Shown piece by piece: positions 46,301 through 58,800 of a stretch of 64,000 bases of DNA. A program made the position numbers and the translations under genes. The notes below the pieces were generated by a model, which saw only the letters and a program-made list of their open reading frames with translations, was not told the DNA's origin and did no database searches. The first letter of the stretch is position 1, and every line of letters starts with the position of its first letter. Origin of the DNA: Palaemon carinicauda (taxonomy: Eukaryota > Arthropoda > Malacostraca > Decapoda > Palaemonidae); contig NC_090735.1 in the NCBI RefSeq assembly GCF_036898095.1, positions 1,671,888 through 1,735,887 on the forward strand, in the 5' to 3' direction.

Positions 46301-49300
46301 GGGTAGCCGAACGACGCTCCTTGGTGGTCTCAAAAGACTTAAGGAGGTCTTGCAGATCTTTATTGTTGGAAAGATCTAAGCCTCTATGCCGGAAGACCGA
46401 TGCCAACATGCTTCTGTAGCCCTTGATAGTGGGAGCTGAAAGGGATCGTCCTTTTCTCAGGTATAAGAGAAAATCAGCTATTTGAGCTACAGAGGTACTG
46501 GTCGAGGATACAGAAACTGACTTGCACCAGTCTCGGAAGACTTCCCACTTCGATTGGTAGACTCTAATGGTAGACGCTCTCCTTGCTCTAGCAATCGCAC
46601 TGGCTGCCTCCTTCGAAAAGCCTCTAGCTCTCGAGAGTCTTTCGATAGTCTGAAGGCAGTCAGACGAAGAGCGTGGAGGCTTTGGTGTACCTTCTTTACG
46701 TGTGGCTGACGTAGAAGGTCTACCCTTAGAGGAAGACTTCTGGGAAAGTCTACTAACCATCGAAGTACCTCGGTGAACCATTCTCTCGCGGGCCAGAGGG
46801 GAGCAACTAACGTCAACCTTGTCCCTTCGTGAGAGGCGAACTTCTGCAGTACCTTGTTGACAATCTTGAACGGTGGGAATGCGTAGAGATCCAGATGTGA
46901 CCAATCTAGGAGGAAGGCATCTATATGTATTGCTGCTAGGTCCGGGACTGGGGAGCAATAGATTGGAAGCCTCTTGGTCAGCGAGGTTGCAAAGAGATCT
47001 ATGGTTGGTTGACCCCAAGTGGCCCAAAGTCTCTTGCACACATCCTTGTGGAGGGTCCATTCGGTTGGAATTACTTGCCCTTTCCGACTGAGACAATCTG
47101 CTATGACGTTCAAGTCGCCTTGGATGAACCTCGTTACTAGAGAGATGTCTTGACCTTTTGACCAGATGAGCAGGTCCCTTGCGATCTCGTACAACGTCAG
47201 TGAGTGGGTACCTCCTTGTTTGGAGATGTACGCCAAGGCCGTGGTGTTGTCCGAGTTTACTTCCACCACTTTGCCTCGAAGGAGATACTCGAAGCTTTTC
47301 AAAGCCAGATGAACTGCCAACAGCTCCTTGCAGTTGATATGCATGCTCCTCTGACTCGAGTTCCACAGACCTGAGCATTGCCGACCGTCCAGTGTCGCGC
47401 CCCAGCCCAAGTCCGATGCGTCCGAGAAGAGAACGTGGTTGGGAGTCTGAACAGCCAGGGGAAGACCCTCTCTTAGGTTGACATTGTCCTTCCACCAAGT
47501 CAGACAAGACTTTATCTTTCCGGAAAACGGGATCGAGACCGCCTCTAGCGTCTTGTCCTTTTTCCAGTGAAAAGCAAGATGGAATTGAAGAGGACGGAGG
47601 TGTAGTCTTCCTAGTGATACAAATTGTTCCAGGGATGACAGCGTCCCTATCAGACTCATCCACAGCCTGACTGAGCAGCGTTCCTTCTTCAGCATCTTCT
47701 GGATGGATAGCTGGGCTTGATCTATTCTGGGGGCCGACGGAAAAGACCGAAAAGCTAGACTGTGAATCTCCATCCCTAAATACAGAATAGTTTGGGATGG
47801 GACCAGCTGCGACTTTTCCAAATTAACTAGGAGTCCCAATTCCTTGGTCAGATCTAGAGTCCACTTGAGATCCTTCAGACAGCGACGACTGGAAGAGGCT
47901 CCGAGAAGCCAGTCGTCGAAGTACAGGGAGGCTCTGATCTCCGATAGCTCGAAACTGGTACCCCACATTCCTGTGAACAAACCTCAGAAACGGTTGGGAA
48001 TCCGGGTGTATAGGAATGTGGAAGTATGCCTCCTGAAGGTCGAGAGAGACCATCCAGTCGCCTTCCATAAATGCTGTCAAGACAGCCTGGTAGACTTCAT
48101 CGTGAAGTTTGTCTTGACAAAGAACACATTGAGCGCACTTGCCTCTTACGTACTCCTGCAGTGAACATGGCTGCCAAATCATGGAGCCATCTCTGAGGGA
48201 CTTGTCCCTGCAGAGAACGTGGCTGTCAGATCATTGGAGCCATCCCTGAAAGCCTTGTTTATGCATGACATAATTGTACAGCAAAAATTCAAAGGCTCGA
48301 AAACAGCTGTGAAGTTGACTTGTAAAATCTTGGAGCGTCTCATGGCCAGGCGCCAGGGAGAGTCTACGAGATTTGAGAAGTCTATCTGGGCAGAGGCAGG
48401 AACTCCCAAGCCGAGAACTTCTCTCGTGTCATATCAGACTCTCGCTCTATAAGCCAGTTTAAAAGAAGGGAAAGCAAAGGCTGTATCCCCCAAACTCCTC
48501 CTGGTGATAAACCAGTCGCCTAGCAAACGTAAAGCTCTCTAGGAGAGCGAGAGAGCACTAGCTTATAAACAATGGCTTCGAAGTAGCTAGGCCTAGTGTA
48601 AGCTCTGACGTTTAGGCGAACGAGGAGCAGCAGTTACAAAAAGATCCGGACAAAGATCCTTAAAAATCAGCATGATTTAATTAAAGTCCATAGAGGGCTA
48701 AGCAGCTTTAGGCTCCTCTCCGTCTGACAGAGTCCTCAAGGGAATATCAGTAGGAGGGGGAACAGCAACTTCCTCATCTAAAGGAACCTTGTCCGATAAT
48801 AGCTGAGTCTCAAGCAAGGGAGAGACTTACCGTGGTGGCAATGCTTTACAAGCAGAGTCCACACTCACTGGTGCATTAGTAGCGGACCAGGACGCAACGT
48901 CATGTAACTGCTTGACAGTCTGTGGACTGTCAACAACAACAGGTGCGAGAGACCAGGACGCAACGTCATGTAACTGCTTGACAGTCTGTGAACTGTCAAC
49001 AACAACAGGTGCGTGAGGACGCACAGCGTCCACTCGAGACTGCTTTGACTGCCTAGACTGAGCAGTCAAAACAACTCTAGAATGCGGAGGTTGACGCACA
49101 GCGTCAAAACAAGTCAACTCCGATTGTTAGCGAACGTCCTGAATGTCAACAGGAGCATCAGCAAGTGGCCTAACGTCCAAATGTGGCTGAAAATCCACAC
49201 GAGACCGCATCGAGTGTGGTTCTAAACAACCTGACTGACGTGACTTAGCTACGCCAACGTCAACAGGACGCACAAAGGAACGTTAGGTTGGCTGAAAGCC

Positions 49301-52300
49301 AGGATCTCAATGAGATAAACGGCTAGGCTCAACGGACTAATCGGCAGAATAGTCTTCCATAAGGGAGGCAAGCTTATTCTGCATGTCTTGCCGTACAACC
49401 CATTTAGGATCAACGGAAATGGTTGCGGTAAGAGACGAGGGTAACGTCTGTGACCGCAACACTTTGCCAACAAAAAAGACTCTCGGAGTCTGTGTTACGC
49501 TTTTGTTAGGCGGCGAGCAGTTTTCCGATGACTGCATAGGGTCAGAGCTGTCCTAATGGCTGCAACCAGGACGCTGGACCTGTCCTGAAAGGACTGATTT
49601 TCGCTTAAGGGCCTCGAAACTTTGTTTCAGGTTTCTTATGCGAAAAGCCTTCGGATGACGAGGAGAAAATTGTCTCTCTCGCCTTATGGTAGGGGAGATC
49701 TTGGTAAGATACACCCGATACCATAGAGGGAAACGTCTGTTCGCTGATCAAGGCCTCTCGAACCCATAAGTCGTACGACATTACTTCTCCCCTGGGCTTG
49801 GGAGCTTGCAAGAGGTCCCGGACTAGGTGAACGACAGGCACGAACAGACGAACCCTCGGACGCAACACTGTAACACTTTTCGCAATATCACTTTATCACT
49901 TCGATTTTCTGTTTTGCACTTATTTCACTGAAATCGAAACTTTTACTGATTTCTACCTGAAGCACGCAATTCTACCCTCATCAAAAGGTAGTAAATGCGA
50001 AATCAGTCGTATAATGCAAGCACATTAATACCAGCAAAAAAAAAAAAACAGTAAACATCTTTTAAGATAAAAAAAAATCAGTGGCTAGGGAAGAGAAGAA
50101 ACACTAGTTCATTCAAAACTACGTTTTCAATCTCTCCCCGTACAATACCTGGGGACGAGAAAAAAACTAAAAACGTTTTATCCTTTCTCCCCGTACAGAG
50201 ACTAGGGACGAGAGTAACTCGAGAACAACGTTACCCGCTTGAACGGAACGTTTTCTCTCATCTCTCTCCCTCCGTCTCTATCTCTCTCTCTCTTTCTCTC
50301 TTGATTTCGCACCTAAGAGAAGAGCCCAATTATATTTCGTCAAAAAAACATGTTATTTGACCAAAGGAAAAAACTGAAAGGTTTTTTAATTAAAAAGTTC
50401 CTTTAAAATAGAATTTAAAACATTTAAGCTTTGAAAGAAGAATGAACAAAACGTCAGAATCGATTTACCCTTTCTGCAAAGTGAAACCGTGATACTCTCT
50501 CTCTCTATCGTAACGATAGAGCGCAAACTGCGTAGCATAAATAAACTAAACGTTAGTTCATCTTTGAAAACAGTACGAAGACTATTCAAAGAAATTCTTT
50601 CATAAAATATTTATTAAAAATATTCATTTAAAAAGTTTTAAATCATTAGCTCTTTAAAAGCTATTTACGATTGAAAGGGCTCAACGTTGTTTAACTTCGG
50701 TTTCCAAGTTAGGACCGCCTACTCTCAGGAAAGGTCGCATATAAACAAAACATTAAAATTTATTTTTTATGTTTATTATAAATGGAAAGTTAATCGAAGA
50801 GGCCTAATAAAGGCGGTGAGATATAAAATATATAGAGGAAAATCTATAATTAATTTATAACGTGATAAGATAATTACTAAAAGCCTAAACACACTTCCGT
50901 CTAAGGGAAGGGTCGGCCATTTAAAAGTCAAAGAAAGTCCATACTCTCTTTGTCACCAAAAATTAAATCTATCCAAAACGAGTTCAAGATTTAAGATGAA
51001 GATAAAACACCTGCACTGCGAAAGCTCAAACCAAAATGAAGTACTTCACCAAATATGTTGAGAAACTCCAGGTTCTACAGCGAGTAAAAGTACGTCTTGT
51101 CGACACGTCGACAGAGAAGAAATTGAGTCTTTGTTTACATTGAGTATGGTATCTGGCCGACAGTTGGCGCTGATGGGCACACCCGCAACCTGTATAGCGA
51201 TCGCTGGCGAGTTTTTTACAGTTTTTTGTCTGTCGAGCAACAGAGTTGCAGCTATATATATTCACCGGCTAAGTTAAATATTTAAAAAACAATGCTCACT
51301 TCATGTGTTAAATGTAGATAAAATTTGTGTACTTTATGTTAAAAGACCAGCGTAAAAGTTTTATTTTGACATATCAAATGTTAATAAGATTAGAATACTG
51401 TAATGATTTGTAACTCAAAAGATAACATTGTATTTTAGAACAAGAGTTACAGGTAAAGTCTCAAAAATCTCAGTCGCCAGATGTTTATTGCGTAATATAG
51501 TTTCACCCTGAACTTCCAAGAAAAAACAGGTTTAAAATTATAAAAGAAAATATGCTGCTGTATTAGGGCTGAGACTTGATTCTTCCACCATTGTGTACAT
51601 TTGGAGACATTTTTCTGACACCAGTATATTAATTTCTTTGACAATGCTGTTGAAATCTTTAGAAGAAAACAAGGAAGATCAAATATCATCAAAAGTTTCC
51701 ACTCCACCATTTGCGGCAACAACAGAATCCAAGTACTTAAACGGATCTACTCACTCAAGTAATACTCCATTGAACAAGACATTCAATCTAGCACCACCCA
51801 AACCTTACTCTTACCCACATTAGCTCGCACATTTCTTCCTCTCTCATACACCATTCCAAACTCTATCACTAATCGACACAACTTCTTCTCTTGAGTTTGC
51901 AAACAATACAGTACCATCTGCAAACAACAATTGATTCACCTCCCACTCATGATCACTCTAATCTATCAGTTTCAATCTTCGACCAAGCACTCGAGCATTC
52001 ACCTTTCTTACAGCTCCATCAACAAACATATTGAACGACCAAGGTTACACCATACATCCCTGTCTCAGCCCCACTTCCACTGAAAACCCCTCACTCACTG
52101 CATTACCTATCATAACACACACTTTACTGCCTATTTATAAACTCTTCACTGCTTGTAAAACCATCCACCAATTCCACATAACCTCGTCACATTCCACATC
52201 ATATCCTTACCTCTATCATAAGCTTTCTCCAGATTCATAAATGCAAAATACACCTCCTTACCTTTTACTAAATATTTCTTGCACATCTGCTTAACTATAA

Positions 52301-52770
52301 AAATCTGTACCATACACCCCCTACCTCTTCTAAAGCTCATAATTCTGATCATCCTTCGCATTCAGATCTTCTGGACAGTACCATACTGTTCGTAATATTA
52401 GGTATGCAGTTAATTCTAATAGTCATAGCCTTCTCCATCATAAGGCTCAATACTACACAGTAATCTAGAAGTTTTATTCCGGTTGTGGAATGATCTTCCT
52501 AATCAGGCAGTTGAATTGGTGGAGCTTCAAAGTTCAAACTTGCAGTGAATGTCTTTAGGTTGAACAGACCGACATAAACCTCTTTTTATAGTTTATATAC
52601 AGTATGAAAGATCTATTTCAATATTGTTACTGTTCTTAAAATCTTTTATTTTAATTGTCCATTATTTCCCTTGTAGTTTATCTATTTCCTTTCCTCACAG
52701 GGCTATTGTTCCATGCTAGAACCCTTGGGCTTATAGCATCCTGCTTTTCAAACTAGGGTTGTAGCTTAGC

Positions 52771-52822
<52 letters not shown>

Positions 52823-55800
52823 CTGAGTTTTTTATCTGTATGTTGTCGTCATTACAATTGTTACTTGGTTAGCATTTCCTGGTATTTTAGAAAATTGTTT
52901 TATTTTTCCCCATTTTGATTGTTTAATTTTATTATGATATCATATATCGTATACAGTACCTGTTTTGGCATACAAAATAACAGCTCTGGACATTATAGGG
53001 CCTGACCCATTGATCACATTAAACCTTATATTATCATTATTGTTATCACTTGCTAAGCTACAACTCTAGTTGGAAAAGCAGGATCGTATAACCCCAAGGG
53101 CTCCAATGGGGGGAAAAATAGCCAAACATTACAGGGACTTCAAATAGTCATAATATTCAAGACTCTATATGTCTTTTTTGAAAGAGAAAATTTTAAACAT
53201 CTACATTTTACTGTATCGGCAGAAAATTCACATAAATAACACCCTAGTAATCTGAACTAACTTGAGGCTTATAACCAACTAGTATCATTAATGTCATATT
53301 AACAAGTTAATCTACCCCATAAGTTTAATACTACCAATACCTTTTATTATCGTTATTGATACTAGCTAAGCTACAACCCTAGTTAAAAAGCAGGATGCTG
53401 TAAGACCAAGGGCTCCAACAGGGAAAATTAGCCCAGTGATGAAAGGAAAAAAGGAAATGAGTAAATGATATGAGAAGTAATGAATAATCAAAGTAAAATA
53501 TTTTAAAACAGTAACCAACATTAAAAGAGATATCTCATATAAGAACTATAAAAAGAGACTTATGTCAGCTTGTTCACCATAAAAACATTTGCCGCAAGTT
53601 TGAAATTTTGACATTCCACCGATTAATTGGAATAAATGTGATGAAACTAAAAAAGAAATTATTGTTTTGAAATAGAAATAATCAGATATTGGAATACTAA
53701 AAAGCTAACATATAAATATGTTATTTTTATTAATAAAATAAATTTTTGAATATACTTACCCGGTGATTATATAAGCTGCAGCTCTGCTGCCCGACAGAAA
53801 AACTCTACGTTCAAAATACGCCAGCGATCGCTATGCAGGTAGGGGGTGTACATCAACAGCGCCATCTGTCGAGCAGGTACTCAGTACTCAATGTAAACAC
53901 AGAACCAATTTTCTCCTCGGTCCACTGGGTCTCTATTGGGGAGGAAGGGAGGGTCCTTTAATATATAATCACCGGGTAAGTATATTCAAAAATTTATTTT
54001 ATTAATAAAAATAACATTTTTCAATATTAAACTTAGCCGGTGATTATATAAGCTGATTCACACCCAGGGGGGTGGGTAGAGACCAGCATTACTTGTTTAC
54101 ATTATTATGAGCTAAGTATTTTGTATTTCATTTTAGCAGTTATTCAAAATAACAAACATAAAATAAATAAGTACCTGGTAAGGAAGTCGACTTGAACAAT
54201 TACTCTGCCTTTTTAAGTACGTCTTCCTTACGGAGCCTCGCGATCCTCTTAGGATGCTGAGCGACCCCTAGGATCTGAAGTATCAAGGGTTGCAACCCAT
54301 ACAACAGGACCTCATCAAAACCTCTAATCTAGGCGCTTCTCAAGAAATGACTTTGACCACCCGCCAAATCAAGTAGGATGCGAAAGGCTTCTTAGCCTTC
54401 CGGACAACCCAAAAACAATAATAAAACATTTCAAGAGAAAGATTAAAAAGGTTATGGAATTAGGGAATTGTAGTTACGAATGGTCCCAGAGTGTAGCAGT
54501 TCTCGTAAAGAGACTGGACATTCTTAAGATAAAAAGACGCGAACACTGACTTGCTTTTCCAATAGGTTGCGTCGATTATACTTTGCAGAGATCTATTTTG
54601 TTTAAAGGCCACGGAAGTTGCGACAGCTCTACTTCGTGTGTCCTTACCTTCAGCAAAGCTTGGTCTTCCTCATTCAGATGGGAATGAGCTTCTCGTATTA
54701 ACAGTCTGATAAAATAGGATAAAGCATTCTTTGACATAGGCAAAGATGGTTTCTTAACTGAACACCATAAAGCTTCAGACGGGCCTCGTAAAGGTTTAGT
54801 TCGTTTTAAATAGAACTTAAGAGCTCTTACAGGACATAAGACTCTTTCTAGTTCATTTCCAACCATACGATAAGTTTGGAATATCGAACGATATTGGCCA
54901 AGGCCAAGAAGGCAGCTCGTTTTTGGCTAGAAAACCAAGTTGTAGAACATGTAGCCGTTTCGGATGAGAATCCGATGTTCTTGCTGAAGGCATGAATCTC
55001 ACTGACTCTTTTAGCTGTGGCTAAGCATAACAGGAAAAGAGTCTTTAAGGTGAGATCTTTCAGGGAGGCTGATTGTAGCGTTACGAACCTGTCTGACATA
55101 AGGAATCTTAGTACCACGTCTAAATTCCAACCAGGTGTAACCAAACGACGCTCCTTCATGGTCTCAAAAGACTTAAGGAGGTCCTGTAGATCTTTATGTT
55201 GGAAAGATCTAAGCCTCTGTGACGGAAGACTGATGCCAACATGCTTCTGTAACCCTTGATAGTGGGAGCTGAAAGAGATCGTTCTTTCCTCAGATATAAG
55301 AGGAAGTCAGCTATTTGAGTTACAGGGGTACTGGTCGAGGATACGGATACTGACTTGCACCAGTTTCGGAAGATTTCCCACTTCGATTGGTAGACTCTAA
55401 GGGTGGATGTTCTCCTTGCTCTAGCAATCGCTCTGGCTGCCTCCTTCGAAAAGTCTCTAGCTCTCGAGAGTCTTTCGATAGTCTGAAGGCAGTCAGACGA
55501 AGAGCGTGGAGGCCTTGGTGTACCTTCTTTACGCGTGGCTGACGTAGAAGGTCCACCCTTAGGGGAAGTGTTCTGGGAACGTCTACTAGCCATCGAAGTA
55601 CCTCGGTGAACCATTCTCTCGCGGGCCAGAGGGAAGCAACTAGCGTCAACCTTGTCCCTTCGTGAGAGGCGAACTTCTGCAGTACCTTGTTGACAATCTT
55701 GAACGGAGGGAATGCATATAGATCTAGATGTCACCAATCTAGTAGAAAAGCATCTATATGAACTGCTGCTGGGTCCGGGATTGGTGAGCAAAATATTGGG

Positions 55801-58800
55801 AGCCTCTTGGTCATCGAGGTTGCGAAGACATCTATGGTTGGCTGGCCCCAGGTGGCCCAAAGTCTCTTGCATACATTCTTGTGGAGGGTCCATTCTGTTG
55901 GAATGATTTGTCCCTTCCGACTGAGACAATCTGCCATGACATTCAAGTTGCCTTGGATGAACCTCGTTACTAGTGATATGTCTAGACCTTTTGACCAGGT
56001 GAGGAGGTCCCTTGCGATCTCGTGCAACGTCAGAGAGTAGGTCCCTCCTTGCTTGGAGATGTACGCCAAAGCCGTGGTGTTGTCAGAGTTCACCTCCACC
56101 ACTTTGCCTTGAAGGAGAGACCTGAAGCTTTTCCAGGTCAGACGTACTGCCAGAAGCTCCTTGCAGTTGAAATGCATTGTCCTTTGACTCGAGTTCCATA
56201 ATCCCGAGCATTCCCGACCGTCTAATGTCGCACCCCAGCCTACGTCCGATGCGTCCGAGAAGAGAACGTGGTTGGGAGTCTGAACAGTTAGGGGAAGACC
56301 CTCTCTAAGGTTGATATAGTCCTTTCACCAAGTCAGACAAGACTTTATCTTTCCGGAAACCGGGATCGAGACCGCTTCTAGCGTCTTGTCCTTTTTCCAG
56401 TGAAAAGCTAGATGGTATAAAAGAGGACGGAGGTGTAGTCTTCCTAGTGACACAAATTGATCCACGGATGACAGTGTCCCTACCAGACTCATCCACAGCC
56501 TGACTGAGCAGCGTTCCTTCTTCAGCATCTTCTGGATGGATAGCAGTGCTGGGGGCTGATCGTCTTGTTCAGCAACGTCCTCATCAGAGGGTTCCTCATC
56601 CGAAACTGATGAGGAAACGGCAACGGAGTGGGCAACAACTGACTCGCTGAATCCGGTCGCACTGGTGGATGCGTGACGGAGCCGGACGCAATATCATGGA
56701 ACTGCTGCACAGTCTGTGAACTGTCAACAACCATGGGTGCGCGAGGAAGTACAGCGTCAACCCGAAACTGTCTAGACCGTCTGGGTTGTGCAGTCAACAC
56801 CCTACCGGGTTGCTGAGGTTGACGCACTGCGTCACAACAAGTCACCTCTGCTGGTTGTTGAACGTCCTGAACGTCAACAACCACCTCCGAGCATCGCTTA
56901 ACGTCAACGTGCGACTGGCAACCCACACTGGGTCGCATCGGTGGAGGAACCACCTCAACTGGCAGACGCGAGTAGGTTACCTCAGCGTCAACAGGGCGCA
57001 CAACCGACCGGTTGGAAGGTTGTTGGCCAGAAGGAGGAACCACCTCAACTGGCAGACGCGAGTAGGTTACCTCAGCGTCAACAGGGCGCACAACCGACCG
57101 GTTGGAAGGTTGTTGGCCAGAAGGAGGAACCACCTCAACTGGCAGACGCGAGTAGGTTACCTCAGCGTCAACAGGGCGCACAACCGACCGGTTGGAAGGT
57201 TGTTGGCCAGAAGGTTCTTCTCCGCATTTAAGTCCTCTATCAAGGACGCAAGCTTGGACTGCATGGCTTGCGGCAAAGCCCATTTAGGGTCTACGGGAGC
57301 AGGTGTGGCAACAGACGGGGTTAGCGACTGAGGCGGAACCGTTTACCATCCCTGAAAGCCTTGTTATGTGTGACATAATAGTACAGCAAAACTTCAAAGG
57401 CTTGACAAAAGCTGAGAAGTTGACCTGTAAACAACTTGGAGCGTCTCCTGGATAGGAGCCAGGGCGAGTCTACCAGAATTGAGAAGTCTATCTGGGCAGA
57501 GGTATGAACTCCCAAGCCGAGAACTTCTCTCGAGTCATATCAGACTCTCGCTCTATAAGCCAGTTTAAAAGAAGGGAAATCAAAGGCTGTATCCCTAAAA
57601 AACTCCTCCTGGTGCAAAAACCAGTCGCCTAGCCAACGTAACGCTCTCTAGGAGAGCGAGAGAGCACTAGCTTAAAAACAACGGCTTCGAAGTAGCTAGG
57701 CCTAGTGTAAGTTCTGACGTTTAGGCGAACGAGGAGCAGCAGTTACAAGATCCGGACGAAGTTCCTTAAAAAAAAATCATCATGATTTAATTAAAGTCCA
57801 TGGGAGGCTAAGCAGCTTAAGGCTCCTCTCCATCTGACAGGGTCCTCAAGGGAATATCAGTAGGAGGGAGAACAGCAACTTCCTCATCCACAGGAACCTT
57901 GTCCGATAAAAGCTAGGTTACCTCAGTGAGTCTCTCACTGGTGCATATGTAGCAGACCAGAAGGCAACGTCATGTAACTGCTTGACAGTCTATGAACTGT
58001 CAACAACTGAACTGTCAACCACAACAGGTGTGTGAGGACGTACAGTATCCACTCGAGACTGCTTTGACTGTCTAGACTGAGCAGTCAAAACAACTCTAGA
58101 ATGCGGAAGTTGACGCACCGCGTCAAAACAAAACAACTTAGACTGTTGTTGTACCTGGCGAACGTCAACGGAAGATTCCGTGCGTCGCTGAACGTCAACA
58201 TGCGGCTGGCAGGGTACACTGGAACGCATGGGTGGCGGGACTCTCTTGGAGTGCGGGAGAAGGTCGCCTCAGCGTCCACAGGACGCACAACCGTGGTTGG
58301 TTGTAGGCTAGAGGTTGGTGCAGCGTCAACCTTCTCCGCACGAAAGTCCTGCATCAATGACGTTAACTGAGACTGCATGCTCTGCAGCAAAGACCACTAG
58401 GGTCTACAGGAGCAGGTGCGGCAACAGACGGTGTGACTGCCTGATGCGGTACCGCTTTGCCTCTCTTAGGAGGTGGGCAGTCGTCGGAAGACTGCAGCGA
58501 GTCCAAACTGACCCAGTGGCTACAACTGGGCCGTTGGACTTGCGCGGAAAGGACCGACTTGCGCTTAATAAGCCGCGAGACCTTGGTCCATGGTTTCTTA
58601 CGAGAAACCTCTTCCGCAGACGAGGAATAAATGGGCTCTCTCGTCTTAGAGTGGGTGGGGCGATCTTGGGTAGATACGCCCGAAACCACAGAGGGAAAAC
58701 GTCTGTTCGTTGATCAAGGCCTCTCGAACCCATAAGTCGTTCGACATTACTTCTCCCCTGGGCTTGGGAGCATGCAAGAGGTCCCGGACTAGGTGAACGA

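Larger units (their letters stand above)
44861..51287 (-). mobile_element. DIRS retrotransposon family 2, copy B (partial RT)
   Basis: About 6.4 kb, sense with TRIM23. Left ITR 51287-51118, gag, part of RT, RNase H, methyltransferase-like block, recombinase, ICR 45195-45100, right ITR 45055-44861. It differs from A and C: the proximal gag repeat and the N-terminal part of RT are lost at a junction near 48180-48245, but the RT palm with YFDD is kept. The recombinase has one stop. Defective, but the most complete template for the family RT in the window. Confidence 0.92.

Noticed and set aside
37977..51287. Copies A and B as one local tandem duplication of genomic DNA
   Set aside because: Each has its own termini with copy-specific ITRs, and the host sequence between and beside them is not duplicated.
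56943..57212. Possible CRISPR-like direct repeats
   Set aside because: The units are 90 bp, directly adjacent with no spacers, and encode in-frame gag residues in a eukaryotic element.
56786..57331. Long + strand ORF with three perfect protein repeats inside DIRS copy C
   Set aside because: It is the antisense shadow of the 90-bp tandem repeat in gag. The minus-strand frame has homologues in copies A and B.
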